Below, in pieces: positions 22,021 to 33,535 of a stretch of 64,000 bases of DNA. The position numbers were made by a program, and so were the translations under genes. Source of the stretch: Nicotiana tabacum (Eukaryota > Streptophyta > Magnoliopsida > Solanales > Solanaceae); NCBI RefSeq assembly GCF_000715075.1, contig NC_134087.1:184791276-184855275 (forward strand), in the 5' to 3' direction. A model generated the notes under the pieces. The model saw only the letters and a list, made by a program, of their open reading frames with translations. It made no database searches and was not told the DNA's origin. How positions within the stretch are numbered: the stretch's first letter is position 1; each line of letters opens with the position of its first letter.

Positions 22021-22779
22021 CTAATCTAGTGAAGTCGGGGTGAGTGCACTAAAGTTCTTAAGTCTGAAAGGTTTGTGAGTATGGAAACCTTTAAAGGAGT
22101 TAAGATTAACGAGAAAGGGGTTAAGATCTGAATAGGTTTTAGGTAAGTGCGTTACTGAGGAGCCAGGGAAGAGACTTAGCCAATTTTCATTAGCCAAAAA
22201 TCTGTCTAGTCTTTCCATGATAAGGCCTTTGTGCCTCTTTCGGTGGTTAGACCAAGTATACTTACATTCTTTGAACCCTAAATCGAATAGCTTACAATTA
22301 TTGATATGGTTCCAAATCTTATTGGTTCTTGAGTGATTTATTGCCCTACCTCCAAATTTTTCAGACGCCATAGTAATATCATTGAGGTCACCTCCTAATA
22401 GCCAGGGTCCATTGAAATTACTCGCAATATGTTCTAGATAATTCCACATAGACTCTCTTAGATAGACATTTGTGCTGGCATAAATAGCACTAAGAAGCCA
22501 AGAAAATTTGTAGGGAATTACCTCAATTTTTGCATGGATTTCCTGGCCCATTTTAGTAAAGTTGTTAACAGTAACCACTTTGTGGTCATAGAGAACAGCT
22601 AAACCACCAGCTTGGCCTTCAGCGGGCACCTCAATCATTTCTATGAAGTTGTAGTCGTTGAAAAGGCTTGCATGGGAGGACATCCTAGTTTCGAGCAAGG
22701 CTACTAAGCAGGGTCTGTGGGTAACCAAAAGATCTCTAAAGTTCCTGCGAAAGTCTTCATTGTTTGCTCAACGCACGTT
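22021..22779 (-). pseudogene. LINE ORF2 apurinic-type endonuclease
   Basis: 235 codons from 22728: LVALLETRMSS (catalytic Glu), GQAGGLAVLYDH, WLLSAIYAS, NGPWLLGGDLNDI (Asp/Asn), FDLGFKECKYTWSNHRKRHK and LDRFLANENW. This is the endonuclease/exonuclease/phosphatase fold that nicks target DNA for LINE priming. The frame continues upstream through two stops (about 22748..22782) that interrupt the usual N-terminal WNVRG motif. Confidence 0.88.
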
Positions 22780-23170
22780 CTAGAAGATGATGCTAGTAGC
22801 TCTATTCATCATTATTTGATTTTGGTTGTTTGGGCTGGTCACTTCCTCCGAAGGGGGGTTGGGGTTCGTTCTGCTACATGGAACTAGGATCACTACATGA
22901 GAGCCCATCGTTGGGTCCCTTGATGGCCTTATGTCCATCGAGCATTTGTGCACTGAGGGAGGCCAGTTGAATATGAATTTTTTTCTCATGTTTTCCTTGA
23001 AGAGTAGAACCTTTACCTCGTTTAGGTTTGCAAATTCCACACTCAGCTCCGTATTTAGGGGTTCCACTTCTTCCTCCACATCCATTTGATTTTATACTTG
23101 ACCTTGTTCGTTGGGAGGTGGCTTGTTCTCCATCTGGATTGGCATGTTGGCTGGGGCCTGATTTACATGG
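22780..23170 (-). pseudogene. LINE ORF1 C-terminal part
   Basis: Open to a TAG just before the ORF2 endonuclease (ends MMNRATSIIF). Low-complexity acidic and Pro/Asn-rich sequence without a domain, as expected of a LINE ORF1 tail. The rest of ORF1 lies at 37084..39416, separated by the Athila-like element that inserted at GAGTC. Confidence 0.6.
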
Positions 23171-23175
23171 GAGTC

Positions 23176-24685
23176 TGATCGCAGCCTACTCCACACTACT
23201 AAAAAGTAGGAAGAGAGGGTCGCAATAGCTTTTACCCGATTTGTAGGTCGGGATCGATTTCCACAGAGAGCTAGGAATGGAGTCGAGTATCTATTTAGGT
23301 TGGAATTGCGTATTTGTTCCAAATATCACTTCTAATCATTTTTGGGTTTTCTTTATATTCTACTATTATCAAACTACAAATTACAATTGCTACTAGATTA
23401 ACAACGAGTAAATTGCTAAAAGTTGTATCTAATAGCTTAAAAGACACTAGGGTAGTGGCATCCTCCTAGGTGACCAATTGACGGGTAATTGAACCTAAGA
23501 CATGATTGACATGATTGAGAATATGCTATAACCGTTGCACAATTTTACCCACTCTCACACCTCTCGGTAGAGAGAGTGATTTTGCCCAATTGACTTTCTC
23601 AAGACCAATAGGGTAGGAAAATTTGCTCAAGCAACTGGGGTTCAAGTCGGGTATTACTCACTCAAGGTTTAACCCTTTAATTGGGACTATCAATTCTCTT
23701 GAGTCCATCCCAATTCCTTGTTGGGTCAATTTCGGAGACTTAGGCTCTCTTTCTCAAGAAGAACCCAAGTCAACTTAGCACAAACTAGTGTTTGCAACCA
23801 CTAATTTAGATTAAACTATGAAATTGACCCAAATAACAAACACTCATAGTCAATCTAACCTTAAATCACAACACCCATCAATTACCCACACTAGGGTTGA
23901 GCCACAACCCTAACTAATGGGTTTAGCTATTCATGCTTGAAGAGAAAAACAGAGAAATAGATGAAGATAAAGACATATTAATTAATTTCTAAGGTAAATA
24001 CAAAGATTCAATGATAAAAACTAAGTAAAAATGCCCAAAATGGCTACAGATGAGTCTTCTCACGAGTGCAGCTAACGTCTGATAATATATGATACCCTAA
24101 AAATGGAAAAAGGTTCTATTTATACTAAGCTAGAAAAACTGGACAAAAATGCCCCTGTGGGGTCAGTGCGGCCGCACTAGGCTCTTGACTCTGCAAATTC
24201 AACTCTCTAAACCCAGGCTCCGCAGACTGTACAGAATGGACTGCGGTCGTGGAGGCATCTAGTGCAGTCCGCACAAACATGACCGCATAGGCTTGATCTT
24301 CAGAACTTGGCATCTCTCTGAACTTTGGTTCTGCAGACCGCACAGACTGGTAGTGCAGCCGTGGTGACTCCAGTACGGGTCACACAATATCTACTGGGGC
24401 CGCACTGGTTTAATGCATGAAAAACCAACTCTCTAAATCTCCCTAGTGCGGACCGCACAAAGTGTAGTGTGGTCGCACTAGGCCTGTTTCTCCTGAGTTT
24501 TGTCTTGTCTTTGGTACTTGTGCCGGTTTCACTCATTTTGAGCCGGTCTTTGACATCTCGTCACTTTGTTGATCAAACCTGCAATCAAGCACAACTTATA
24601 AGCCTTTTGGGACTATTTTGTATGAATTTATAATCAAAGCGTAAGCAAGAAGGAGCATGAAATGCGTCAAAATCCCTAGTTATCA
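23176..24685 (-). repeat. 3' LTR of the Athila-like element
   Basis: 1510 bp, paired with 35543..37078. On the minus strand it is directly preceded by the polypurine tract AGTTTGGGGGATT (24686..24698). Its part at 24160..24480 carries CpG-rich palindromic motifs such as GTGCGGACCGCAC and GTGCGGTCGCACTAG-like words. Confidence 0.95.
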
Positions 24686-26498
24686 AATCCCCCAAACTTA
24701 AGCTTTTGCTTGTCCTCAAGCAAACAAAATAAGACTCACCCCTTAAGGGAAAATCCAAGAATTTTCAGCTATCCTAAAGTAACCTCAACTAGCATCAATT
24801 GGGACTAACAATTGCCCTTAATACAAATGAAACATTAACAATATTTAACTAACAATTGCTCTCAATTTCTTTGGTCATTGTGGAATCCAAACTCACACAT
24901 CCTCAACTCTTCCTAAACAAACCTCACCTTTTTGGATATTGGCACACAAACCGAGGTTAATGAAAATTCACTCAACTCTCTCAAGAAAAAGTCGCAAGTC
25001 CGCCTCTAAGTACCATATGCTTGCCTCTTATGTAAGTATCCACTAATGTAAGCTTCATTCAACTCAAGATCCTATAGGGCTTTTGTGGAGTCATTGTGAA
25101 GGCTTTTGGTTCAGGGTAGGAAATGTTTTGATCTAAGTGGGTTCCATCTTCCTTTAAGCACTTCTTTTGATTCATTTGGCACACATTTTCTTGACTCTTT
25201 GAGTCATCTCACTTATTTCTAGGGGGTTAGAGAGACACGTTGACTCTTTCTTATGCAATTCAAATTGTTTCTCTTTTTTCACCTTCCACACCTTTCATTA
25301 TTTTGCTTTTTCTTGAATCCCTTTTTATTCTTTTTCACATTGAGCATTCTTTTTGTCTTTTGCTTTTCTTTCTTTTTCATTGCCTTTCCTTTTCTTCATT
25401 TTTGTGCCTTTTGCCACTTTGTTGCCATCCTCGTCTCCCCCCCCCCAAACTTATACTTTTGCCATGTGCTCAAGGAAAGATCGGGTGCTAAGAGAGGGTA
25501 TCTTTTAGAACGAGTATAGGCTTGTATCATGGTTTTTGAAAGAAAAAGGTTTAAGGCTCAAAAAGGTTAACTAGGGATCATATCATTGGTAGGCTATGGA
25601 ATTTTTTCAAACAATCATTTGGATCAAGGAAAGCCTATAATCACGTCTCAAGTCAAAATTCACTTAGGATTTCGCCTCAACAAACATTCGGGGCAAGTTC
25701 TAGACCAATGGCTCGGGACTTGGATTTACAATTCAATTTCTCACCACACAAGCTAAAGGATCGCTAAGACATAAAGTCGGGGGCCCACAACAACCTTAGA
25801 TACAATTTGAGCACACAATGGTCCCGAAAAACTACTTGATGATTATCGGTCAACACAAAAGTCTCAAGGTCACGACTTTCACCATCCTAAATACAACATT
25901 TTGTCTTTGACCATGGGATCAAAGGCAAATGTTCTAGGCCCAAGTAAAGCTTTGCTTGAGGTACCCTTAGCTACAAACTACTAAAAACAAAAACAAAAAA
26001 CGGACTCAAACCCTTAAGAAGGTTGTCACGCCATCCATTATTGGGAAGAGCCACCCGGTTCACACAACACTCCACCTTTGGAAAGAACCGTGGCATTAAG
26101 AATACCAAAGGCTTATTAAAAACGTCCAAACAAAATAAAAAGCTATGAACATAAATAAGAAGCTAAAAATGAAAATATTTTGCGGAAAATAGAATGAATA
26201 TATACATTAGGGAGTTTGAATATACAACGGGGGAAGATTATATACAATATGATGTAACTTTATATACAGACCCAAGGAAAGATAAAAAAAATGCAATAAA
26301 AGTAACTAAATATAAAATTATATATAGACCAAATGAAAAATCAAGAAAGCATAAAGATATCAATATATACAGTCATCCATAAATGTGTAGGGCTCACCCC
26401 CTCAAATAAAAGTTGGCATTGTCCCCAATGCTAACTAGTCTAAATAAGTACCAAAAACAATAGAAAAAAGATATAGAAGACTCCCTAAGCCGTTTCTG
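24686..26498 (-). other. 3' untranslated region of the Athila-like element
   Basis: From the stop of the env-position ORF to the polypurine tract next to the LTR. AT-rich with short pyrimidine tracts (for example 25240..25440, and a C10 run at 25437..25446). No gene seen; the small open frames here have no recognisable features. Confidence 0.7.
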
Positions 26499-28463
26499 TC
26501 TGCATAGGATCATGGGTGGTCCCTGGGTCCTCTATGTGCTCGGGAACCTTAGATTGGTTCCCGGTGGTCTGCTCTACTGCTACTGGGACCTAGGCTTGGA
26601 CCTCGATAGGCTGTGGAACTGGTACATCTTGTGGCTGACTGGAGGAAGCCTCCGGTGGGTCTGCCAACTGGATGATGACATCATCTGCTCTAGGGATCTT
26701 CCTTCTCTTCGGAGGCCTCTAGGTCTGCTCCGATTGTGGATGAGATCCTAGGACTGGATCATCAAGTAATAGGTCCAAAGGCAGCTGGTCTACCTTCAGT
26801 CTATCTACATTTGCCCGCAGCTCGTTCACGAACTCCTTAGAGGCCTGTGACTTTCTAAGTTTCTTGTGCTCCCGAGCAAGCTCCTTGAGAGCTTTGCTGT
26901 ATGAATCAACTGCCTTGGTCAGTGTCGCCTGAGTAGTGAGGATTTTCTTCTGGTTCTCAAGTATCTCTTTCAAAGCATCCTCTATCGACTGGGACACCTA
27001 GGGGCTGAAGGAGCCGACTGGGCCTCTACCGTGGTAGTCAATGTGGACAACTTGGATGAGGTAGTCTGCATCCAGTTATTTATACTTAGCAGGGCCTGGC
27101 TCAGTCGGTGGGTAGTGATGGGATGGGCCCGGGTAGATGGGATCTCTGGGCCTGCTAATGTGGAAGGTCTAGGAGGAATGGCTGAAGATGTGGAGGGTCC
27201 GGGAGGCATGCCAGCAGAAATAGAGGTAGGCTCAGTAAGGACGTCTACCACAACTAGCTCCTCAGACTGGCCAGTTGGGGCAGAAGCAGGGGCTTTGTAG
27301 TTCTTATCCTTGGGGTTGTCATTCCCCTTCAAGATATACCAGGCGAACGAGGTTGTTGCCTTGACCTTGATGTCGTATGGCCTCTTGTCCACCTTCAAGT
27401 CCCGGAAGTACATAGTGAGGGTGTTGGGGAAAGGATAGTTCCAGTCATGCTCGGCACCCACTATAGAAATGATTCGGGACATCACATTCCCCACGTTGAT
27501 GGGGTACCCCGCCATAATAGAAGCAACCAAAACAGCCCGATGGAGAGGAAGGGTCTGGTCATGGGTAGTAGGATCTAACTGGCTGCACACAAATGTCTCC
27601 CAACCCCTCGCCTTAAAGTTCAAGGTCCTCCGCATTATTTTGACCCCCATAGTCAACCAATCAAGAACGGTACCCGGGATTGCCAGGTACTGAGCTAACC
27701 ATGGGTGCACCTCCTCACCCATCTCCATCTTTGCCATATATAGAGTCCCATCCTTTTCGTTGAAGCCTAAATATTCGCTTATTGACTTCCCATCTAACAA
27801 AACTTTCAAATTACGAACTTTGGTCACTTTGGAGCCCTTTTTGATGTGGGCTACATTGCAATAAAACTCTTTGACAAAATGCTCGTTGGCATCTACACAG
27901 TCATCTAAGAAGTGCTCCCAACCCACTCTAGTCCTGAATTGTCTATGCACGTTGGGGTTGTTGGGTAGAAGGTCTCTGTCAATGAAACTCCGCTCTGGTA
28001 TCAATTTTCTCACTGGCCACCACTCCTTAAACTTGTGGAAAGCCACCTAGCTCACAAACCTATCCTCCCAAACATCAGGCTTTCTAGTTCGGGCAATGCC
28101 TCCAACCTGAGGCTCACCACCCTCAGCTACCTCCTCATCACGTTGCACTTTCTCCTCACCTCTGTATGTACCCTCCCCAGATAATGAAGTTGTGGGGGAG
28201 GTGGAGTATTCACCATTGCCGGCTGCTGAGCCCTCAGACGACTCAGTGGGAACATGCTCTGGTGCTTGGGCAGTGGGTGATGGTAGAGGAATGTCAGCTG
28301 TCAATCTGAAACTTGGGAGGATATGTGTTGGCACTGAGTTTGAAGAAATATCTTGGGAGGGCACATACTCACTCCCCGACTGATCACACGCTCTATCAAT
28401 TGCCTTAATTGTGTTTCTCATCTTCTTTATGTTTTGACGAGCCTAGGGAGTGAGTTTAACCAT
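26499..28463 (-). pseudogene. Env-position ORF of the Athila-like element, putative plant transposon protein domain
   Basis: Starts with ATG at 28463 (MVKLTP) and runs to a stop near 26499, interrupted by TAG at about 28444 and 28047, a frame change near 26990 and TAG at 26719. Parts in order: Ser/Pro/Glu-rich N-terminal region; then a ~210-residue domain with RVGWEHFLDDCVDANEHFVK, FYCNV, FNEKDGTL, LPLHRAVLVASIMAGYPINV and YPFPNTL, which resembles the Transposase_32 / putative plant transposon protein family; then a coiled coil (ALKELAREHKKLRK); then a basic patch RPPKRRKIPR that could be a nuclear signal. There is no signal peptide or membrane span, so nothing supports a true envelope protein. 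The role is unknown. Confidence 0.75.
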
Positions 28464-28639
28464 CTTCTACTTCCCTCCCCAAGAGGAAGCACCTCTGCCG
28501 GGTTGTTATCTTTTCCTCTTTATTTAACCATGGTCTACACACACAATCATATAACATTGTTAGTATCAACAGAAGTAGTGAGAAACTTGGTGCAGAAAGA
28601 ATTTCAGGACAGGCTTCCAGTGTTGCAGACAGGTTGCAA

Positions 28640-29560
28640 AAATTGCCTAGTGTGGACCGCACAAAATGGAGTGCGGCCACACAGGGGCCAGTGCGGTTCG
28701 CACAAAGACGACTGCGGTCTGCACTGGGATGGGTTCAGACTACCCATCCTCTGAATTTGACCAGTGCGGCCTGCACAAAATGGTACCGTGGCTGCACTGA
28801 GCCAGTGTGGACCGCACAAAATGTAGTGCGGTCTCACTGCCCAAGGGTTATCTTTCATATGTACATCAGTGCGGTCTGAACAAATTGGTAATGCGGACCA
28901 CACTAGGGCACCGCAGACCGCACAGAAGCGACCGCGGTCTGCACTACGTGCCCGGACTTGGCACTGAGTTAGGGTTCAACAAATTTTGCTATTAAGGTCA
29001 ATTTGGTCCCTAATTTATGTCCCTAAATGGTTACCCAGTCCACTAAACTAACAAGGTATATAAGGATCAAAAAGCTAACTAACCTAACCTAACAATTTAA
29101 GAAAATACGGGAGGAAAAAGAGCTAAAAGCTAAGAAGAACAAAAATTAAAGGAAATTACCAAAATTAAATAAGTAAAAGAAGGGTTAATGTACCAGATTA
29201 TAAGATGTATTGAAGTAACTAAGTTCCAGCAGTTAATTTTACGACCAAATGAGGGAAGTGAACAGTGATTATAACTCTGAGATTCAAATTCGCGAAAAGG
29301 GTAAAAGGGGACCCTCAAGGTTTATTTATAGAAAAGCCCCTGGGGCCCAGCCTCACCTACCAGTGTGGACTGCACAAAATGGGCCGCGGTCCGCACTGCC
29401 TTGTTTAGCACAAGCATGAGAAGGCAACCTTCTGCGGTCCGCACAAAATGGACTGCGGCTGTAGAGGTCTACCGCGGACCGCACAAAATATAGTGCGGTT
29501 GCGGTGGAAAACTTCAGAGAAGCTTCATCTTACCCACACTGCGGCCGTACTAGAAACTTC
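28640..29560. repeat. CpG-rich palindromic word clusters in the Athila-like element
   Basis: Repeated variants of GTGCGGTCCGCACAAAATGG paired with AGTGCGGC-GCACT words, clustered at 28640..28960 and 29360..29560, just upstream (sense direction) of the env-position ORF. The same words occur in both LTRs (24160..24480 and 36530..36870). They stand out as GC-rich, self-complementary blocks in AT-rich DNA. Confidence 0.8.
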
Positions 29561-29758
29561 AGATACCTGTGCATCTTTTTTTTCATCATGCCTTACACTA
29601 CATCAACTTAATCCTGCAACATCTCACAATCAATTAGCCCAAAAATCAATCCTATGCTACAAAGAAAATCAAAGAAAACTACAAGAAGAAAAAGACATTG
29701 GTTTCCTCCCAAGAAGCGCCTGATTTAACATCGCGGCACGACGCATGTTACCACCACA

Positions 29759-30884
29759 TCACTTGAGATGAAGGAGCGCCACCACGTGGCTGTCATCAAA
29801 CTTTCCAAGATAATGCTTGACCCGGTGCCCATTAAGTCTAAAGACTTCACCATTTTTGTTTTTCAAATCAAAAGCACCAAAAGGGGTCACAAGCACAACT
29901 TCAAACGGTCCACTCCATTTTGATTTAAGCTTTCCCAGAAACAGACGTAACCGGGAATTGAACAAGAGAACCAAATCACCAACTTTGAACTCCTTTCCAC
30001 GAGCATATTTGTCATGAAGGTACTTCATCTTGTCCTTATACAAGGATGAACTGGAGTAGGCATAGAATCTAAATTCATCAAGTTCATTGAGTTGTTCAAC
30101 GCGAAGATTAGCTGCAATATCCCATTCCAAATTCAACTTCCTCAAAGCCCACATGGCTTTGTGCTCTAACTCAACCGGTAGATGGCAAGCTTTCCCAAAC
30201 ACCAACCGATACGAAGACATACCAATAGGAGTCTTGTAAGCCGTCCGATAAGCCTATAGAGCGTCATCCAACTTCTTCGACCAATCGGTCCTATTAGCAT
30301 TGACAGTCTTTGACAAGATACTCTTGATCCTGTTAGAGACTTCCACTTGACAACTAGCTTGATGATGATAAAGGGTCGAAACCTTATGATTGACACCGTA
30401 CTTGGAAAGCAACGTGTCGAAAGCTTTATTGCCAAATTGAGACCCCCCCCCCCCCATCACTAATAATCGCACGAAGAGTGTCAAACCTTGTGAAAATGCT
30501 CTTTTTAAGAAATGCAACAACACTTTAGGCTTTATTGTTAGGCAAATCCACGGCTTCAACCCACTTTGAGACTTAATCAATCGCCACAAGAATGTAAGTG
30601 TTCCGACAAGAGCTAACAAATGGACTCATGAAATCGATGCCCCAAACATCAAAGATGTCCCCTTCAAGAATGGTATTGAGGGGCATCTCATCCCTTTTTG
30701 AAATTCCACCCGCTCTTTGGCATTTGTCACACCTCTTCACAAAATCACCTGCATCTTTGAACAAGGTTGTCCAATAGAATCCACAGCTAAGGACTTTAGA
30801 AGTCGTCCTCGCCCCGCCATGATGGCCACCATAGGGAGAGGCATGACAAGCCTCCAAGATACTCAATTGTTTTTCCTCCGACAC
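29759..30884 (-). pseudogene. Athila-like integrase
   Basis: Zinc-binding part with [16 protein letters not shown] and VKRCDKCQRAGG, then [12 protein letters not shown] (first Asp). In the second-Asp region a run of 13 G on this strand (30443..30455) disrupts ISDGG and shifts the frame. The Glu region QVEVSNR follows, then a TAG at 30254 (TGG to TAG), then the C-terminal part [20 protein letters not shown] ... [20 protein letters not shown] ... WSGPFEV. Clearly dead. Confidence 0.9.
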
Positions 30885-31682
30885 ATCTACGAATCACACC
30901 ATCCGTGCAAATCTTGAACAAGTATGGCTCATCCCAATAGAAATCCAAACTATCCCGCTTGAGCTTATTCCTTTGGTTAGAAGAGAGCTCATACATGATT
31001 ATTCCGGTCACATGGTAATTGGAAACATCGGCAAACCATGGCATATCATTCATTGACACCGCAAGGAGTTTCTCGTCGGGAAATGAATCATTGATCTCAA
31101 GGCCATCACAAGGCCTCCCCTCCTCCTCCAAACGGGACAAGTGGTCCGCCACTTGGTTCTCACTACCTTTCCGGTCCACAATTTCTAGATCAAACTCTTG
31201 AAGCAGTAACACCCATCTCATCAATCTTGTCTTGGATTCTTTCTTTGTCATTAAATACCTAAGGGCGGCATGATCAGTGTGCACTATAACCTTGGCCCCC
31301 ATAAGATATGGCTGAAATTTTTCCATTGCAAACACTATAGCCAATAACTCTTTCTCGGTGACTGTATAGTTCCTTTGATACTCATTCATGGTCTTTCTTG
31401 CGTAGTACACCGGATGAAACATCTTATTAACCCTTTGACCCAAAATAGCCCCAACCGCAATGTCACTTGCGTCACACATGAGCTCGAAAGGCAAGCTCCA
31501 ATTTAGTGCGGTAATGATAGGTGTAGTGGTCAACTTAAGCTTGAGAATCTCAAATGCTTGCATACATCCCGCATCGAACACAAACTTTGCATCCTTTTCT
31601 AGCAACTTGCACAAGGGGTGTACCACTTTTGAAAAATCTTTTCTAAACCTCCGGTAAAAACCCGCGTGCCCAAGAAAACTCC
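30796..31682 (-). pseudogene. Athila-like RNase H
   Basis: 276 codons open: [19 protein letters not shown] (Asp), [20 protein letters not shown] (Glu), [14 protein letters not shown] (Asp), [19 protein letters not shown] (Asp), so the catalytic residues are preserved. It overlaps the integrase start in another frame and is shifted by one base from the RT upstream (near 31690). Confidence 0.9.
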
Positions 31683-32555
31683 TTACCCTTTGACAGAAGT
31701 AGGGGGAGGAAGCCTTGAAATCACCTCTATCTTGGCTTTGTCAACTTCAATCCCTCGCTTTGAAATCTTGTGACCCAACACTACGCCCTCTTCAACCATG
31801 AAATGGCATTTTTTCCAATTGAGTACGAGGTTTGTTTCTTCACATCGGGCCAATACTCTATCCAAATTTCTCTAACATTCTTCAAAGGAATCACCAACCA
31901 AACTGAAATCATCCATGAAGACCTCCAATATATCTTCCAGCATGTCGATAAAAATAGCCATCGTGCATCTTTGGAATGTCACCAGAGCATTACACAATCC
32001 GAACGGCATCCGAGAGAAAGCAAAGGTTCCATACGGACAAGTAAAAGTGATCTTCTCTTGGTCCTCCGGGGCAATTAAGATTTGATTATACCCCGAGTAC
32101 CCATCCAAAAAGCAATAAAAAGCACACCCCGCGAGACGATCAAGCATTTGGTCAAGGAATGGCAATGGAAAATGGTCCTTTCGGGTCACCTTGTTTAGTT
32201 TCCGGTAGTCCATGCAAACCCTCCAACCTGTGATTGTCTGAGTAGGAATAAGTTCATTATTGTCATTGGTCACCACAGTCATACCACCCTTCTTCGGTAC
32301 ACATTACACCGGAGAAGTCCATGAGCTATCAGAAATGGGGTACACACCCCCGGCATCCAACCATTTGATCACTTCTTTCTTTACCACTTCTTGCATAGCC
32401 TCGTTCGATCTTCTTTGATGCTCCAAGAAAGGCTTTGCATCATCCTCCAAGATAATTTTGTGCATACAAAATGCGGGGCTTATTCCCCGAATGTCAGCTA
32501 GAGTCCATCCAATTGCCCTTTTTCACTTTTGAAGCACCGCCAAAGTGGACTCAAC
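31683..32555 (-). pseudogene. Athila-like reverse transcriptase
   Basis: Begins around 32555 with LADIRGISPAFCMHKI-type sequence. Then WRVCMDYRKLNKVTRKDHFP, GCAFYCFLDGYSGYNQI, TFAFSRMPFGLCNALVTFQR, the active site LEVFMDDFSLVGDSF, and [22 protein letters not shown] instead of YVDD is typical of Athila. Stops at about 32307 (before CVPKKGG) and 31872, and a frame change near 31685. Confidence 0.92.
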
Positions 32556-33535
32556 CTACATGTTAGTAATGCAAGAAGAAAGAATAACTGGTAAAGTAGA
32601 GTTTGAGCCCAAGAATTCATACCTGAGGTATGGAGGAAGTGGTTTCAACTCCAACACCGGTGGCTCCTCAATTGATGGTTTTGTTGGTGGAGTTTTCTGG
32701 TTTTCAAGATCCAAAGACAATTTTCTAGGATCATAAGAATAAGAGCCCATCCCATATAAGGCATTCACGCACTCCACTCTACTTGCATCCTCATTGACAT
32801 CAAGATTTAATAGCACGGCCTCAAGAGGATCCTCCACGTTGATCATAGTGCTGGTATCATCCACAATCACGGCTGTGACAAGGTCTACAAATGAGCACAC
32901 CTCGGTGCTATTGGGTTGCTTCATAGACTTGCAAACATGGAAAACGACCTTTTCATCTCCCACTCGAATAGTGAGCTCACCAGCTTCAACATCAACCAAT
33001 GCCTTCCCCGTTGCAAGGAAAGGCCTTCCCAAGATAATAGGAACCTCATAGTCCACCTCACAATCCAGAATCACAAAGTCGGTCGGCAATATGAATTTGT
33101 CCACTCGGACAAGTACGTCATCAATAATTCCCAAAGGTCGCTTCATCGATCGATCCGCCATTTGAAGTCTTATTGAGGTTGGCCTAGGTTGCCCGATACC
33201 CAAAGTTTTGAAAACCGAGTAGGGCATTAAATTGATACTAGCTCCCAAGTCACATAGAGCCTTCGCAAAATCCGCACTCCCAATGGTGCAAGGAATGGTG
33301 AAAGCACCGGGATCTTCAAGCTTCAGGGCCATTGAATGCACTATAGCACTAACTTGGTGAGTCATCTTTATAGTTTCACAATCCATAGAACATTTCTTTG
33401 TAACCAAGTCTTCATGAATTTTGCATAACCCAACATTTGTTCAAGTGCCTCCACCAAAGGCACATTAATAGATAAGCTCTTCATCATGTCAATGAACTTT
33501 TCAAACTGATTATCATTCTTCTGCTTCACGAGCCT
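32556..33535 (-). pseudogene. Athila-like aspartic protease region
   Basis: Holds KALCDLGASINLMPYSVFKT (protease active-site D in a DLGAS context), VDKFILPTDFVILDCEVDYE and VPIILGRPFLATGKALVDVE. The flanking frame is continuous with gag upstream through a TAA at 33536..33538 (PPYP-stop-RL). It ends at a TAG at 32556. Both stops fit C-to-T changes of Gln codons. Confidence 0.88.

Noticed and set aside
26194..26382. 62-codon plus-strand open frame
   Set aside because: Antisense to the 3' UTR of the Athila-like element, low complexity, no start context or domain.
26499..28463. True retroviral envelope gene
   Set aside because: No signal peptide, no transmembrane segment, and the domain resembles a plant transposon protein instead.
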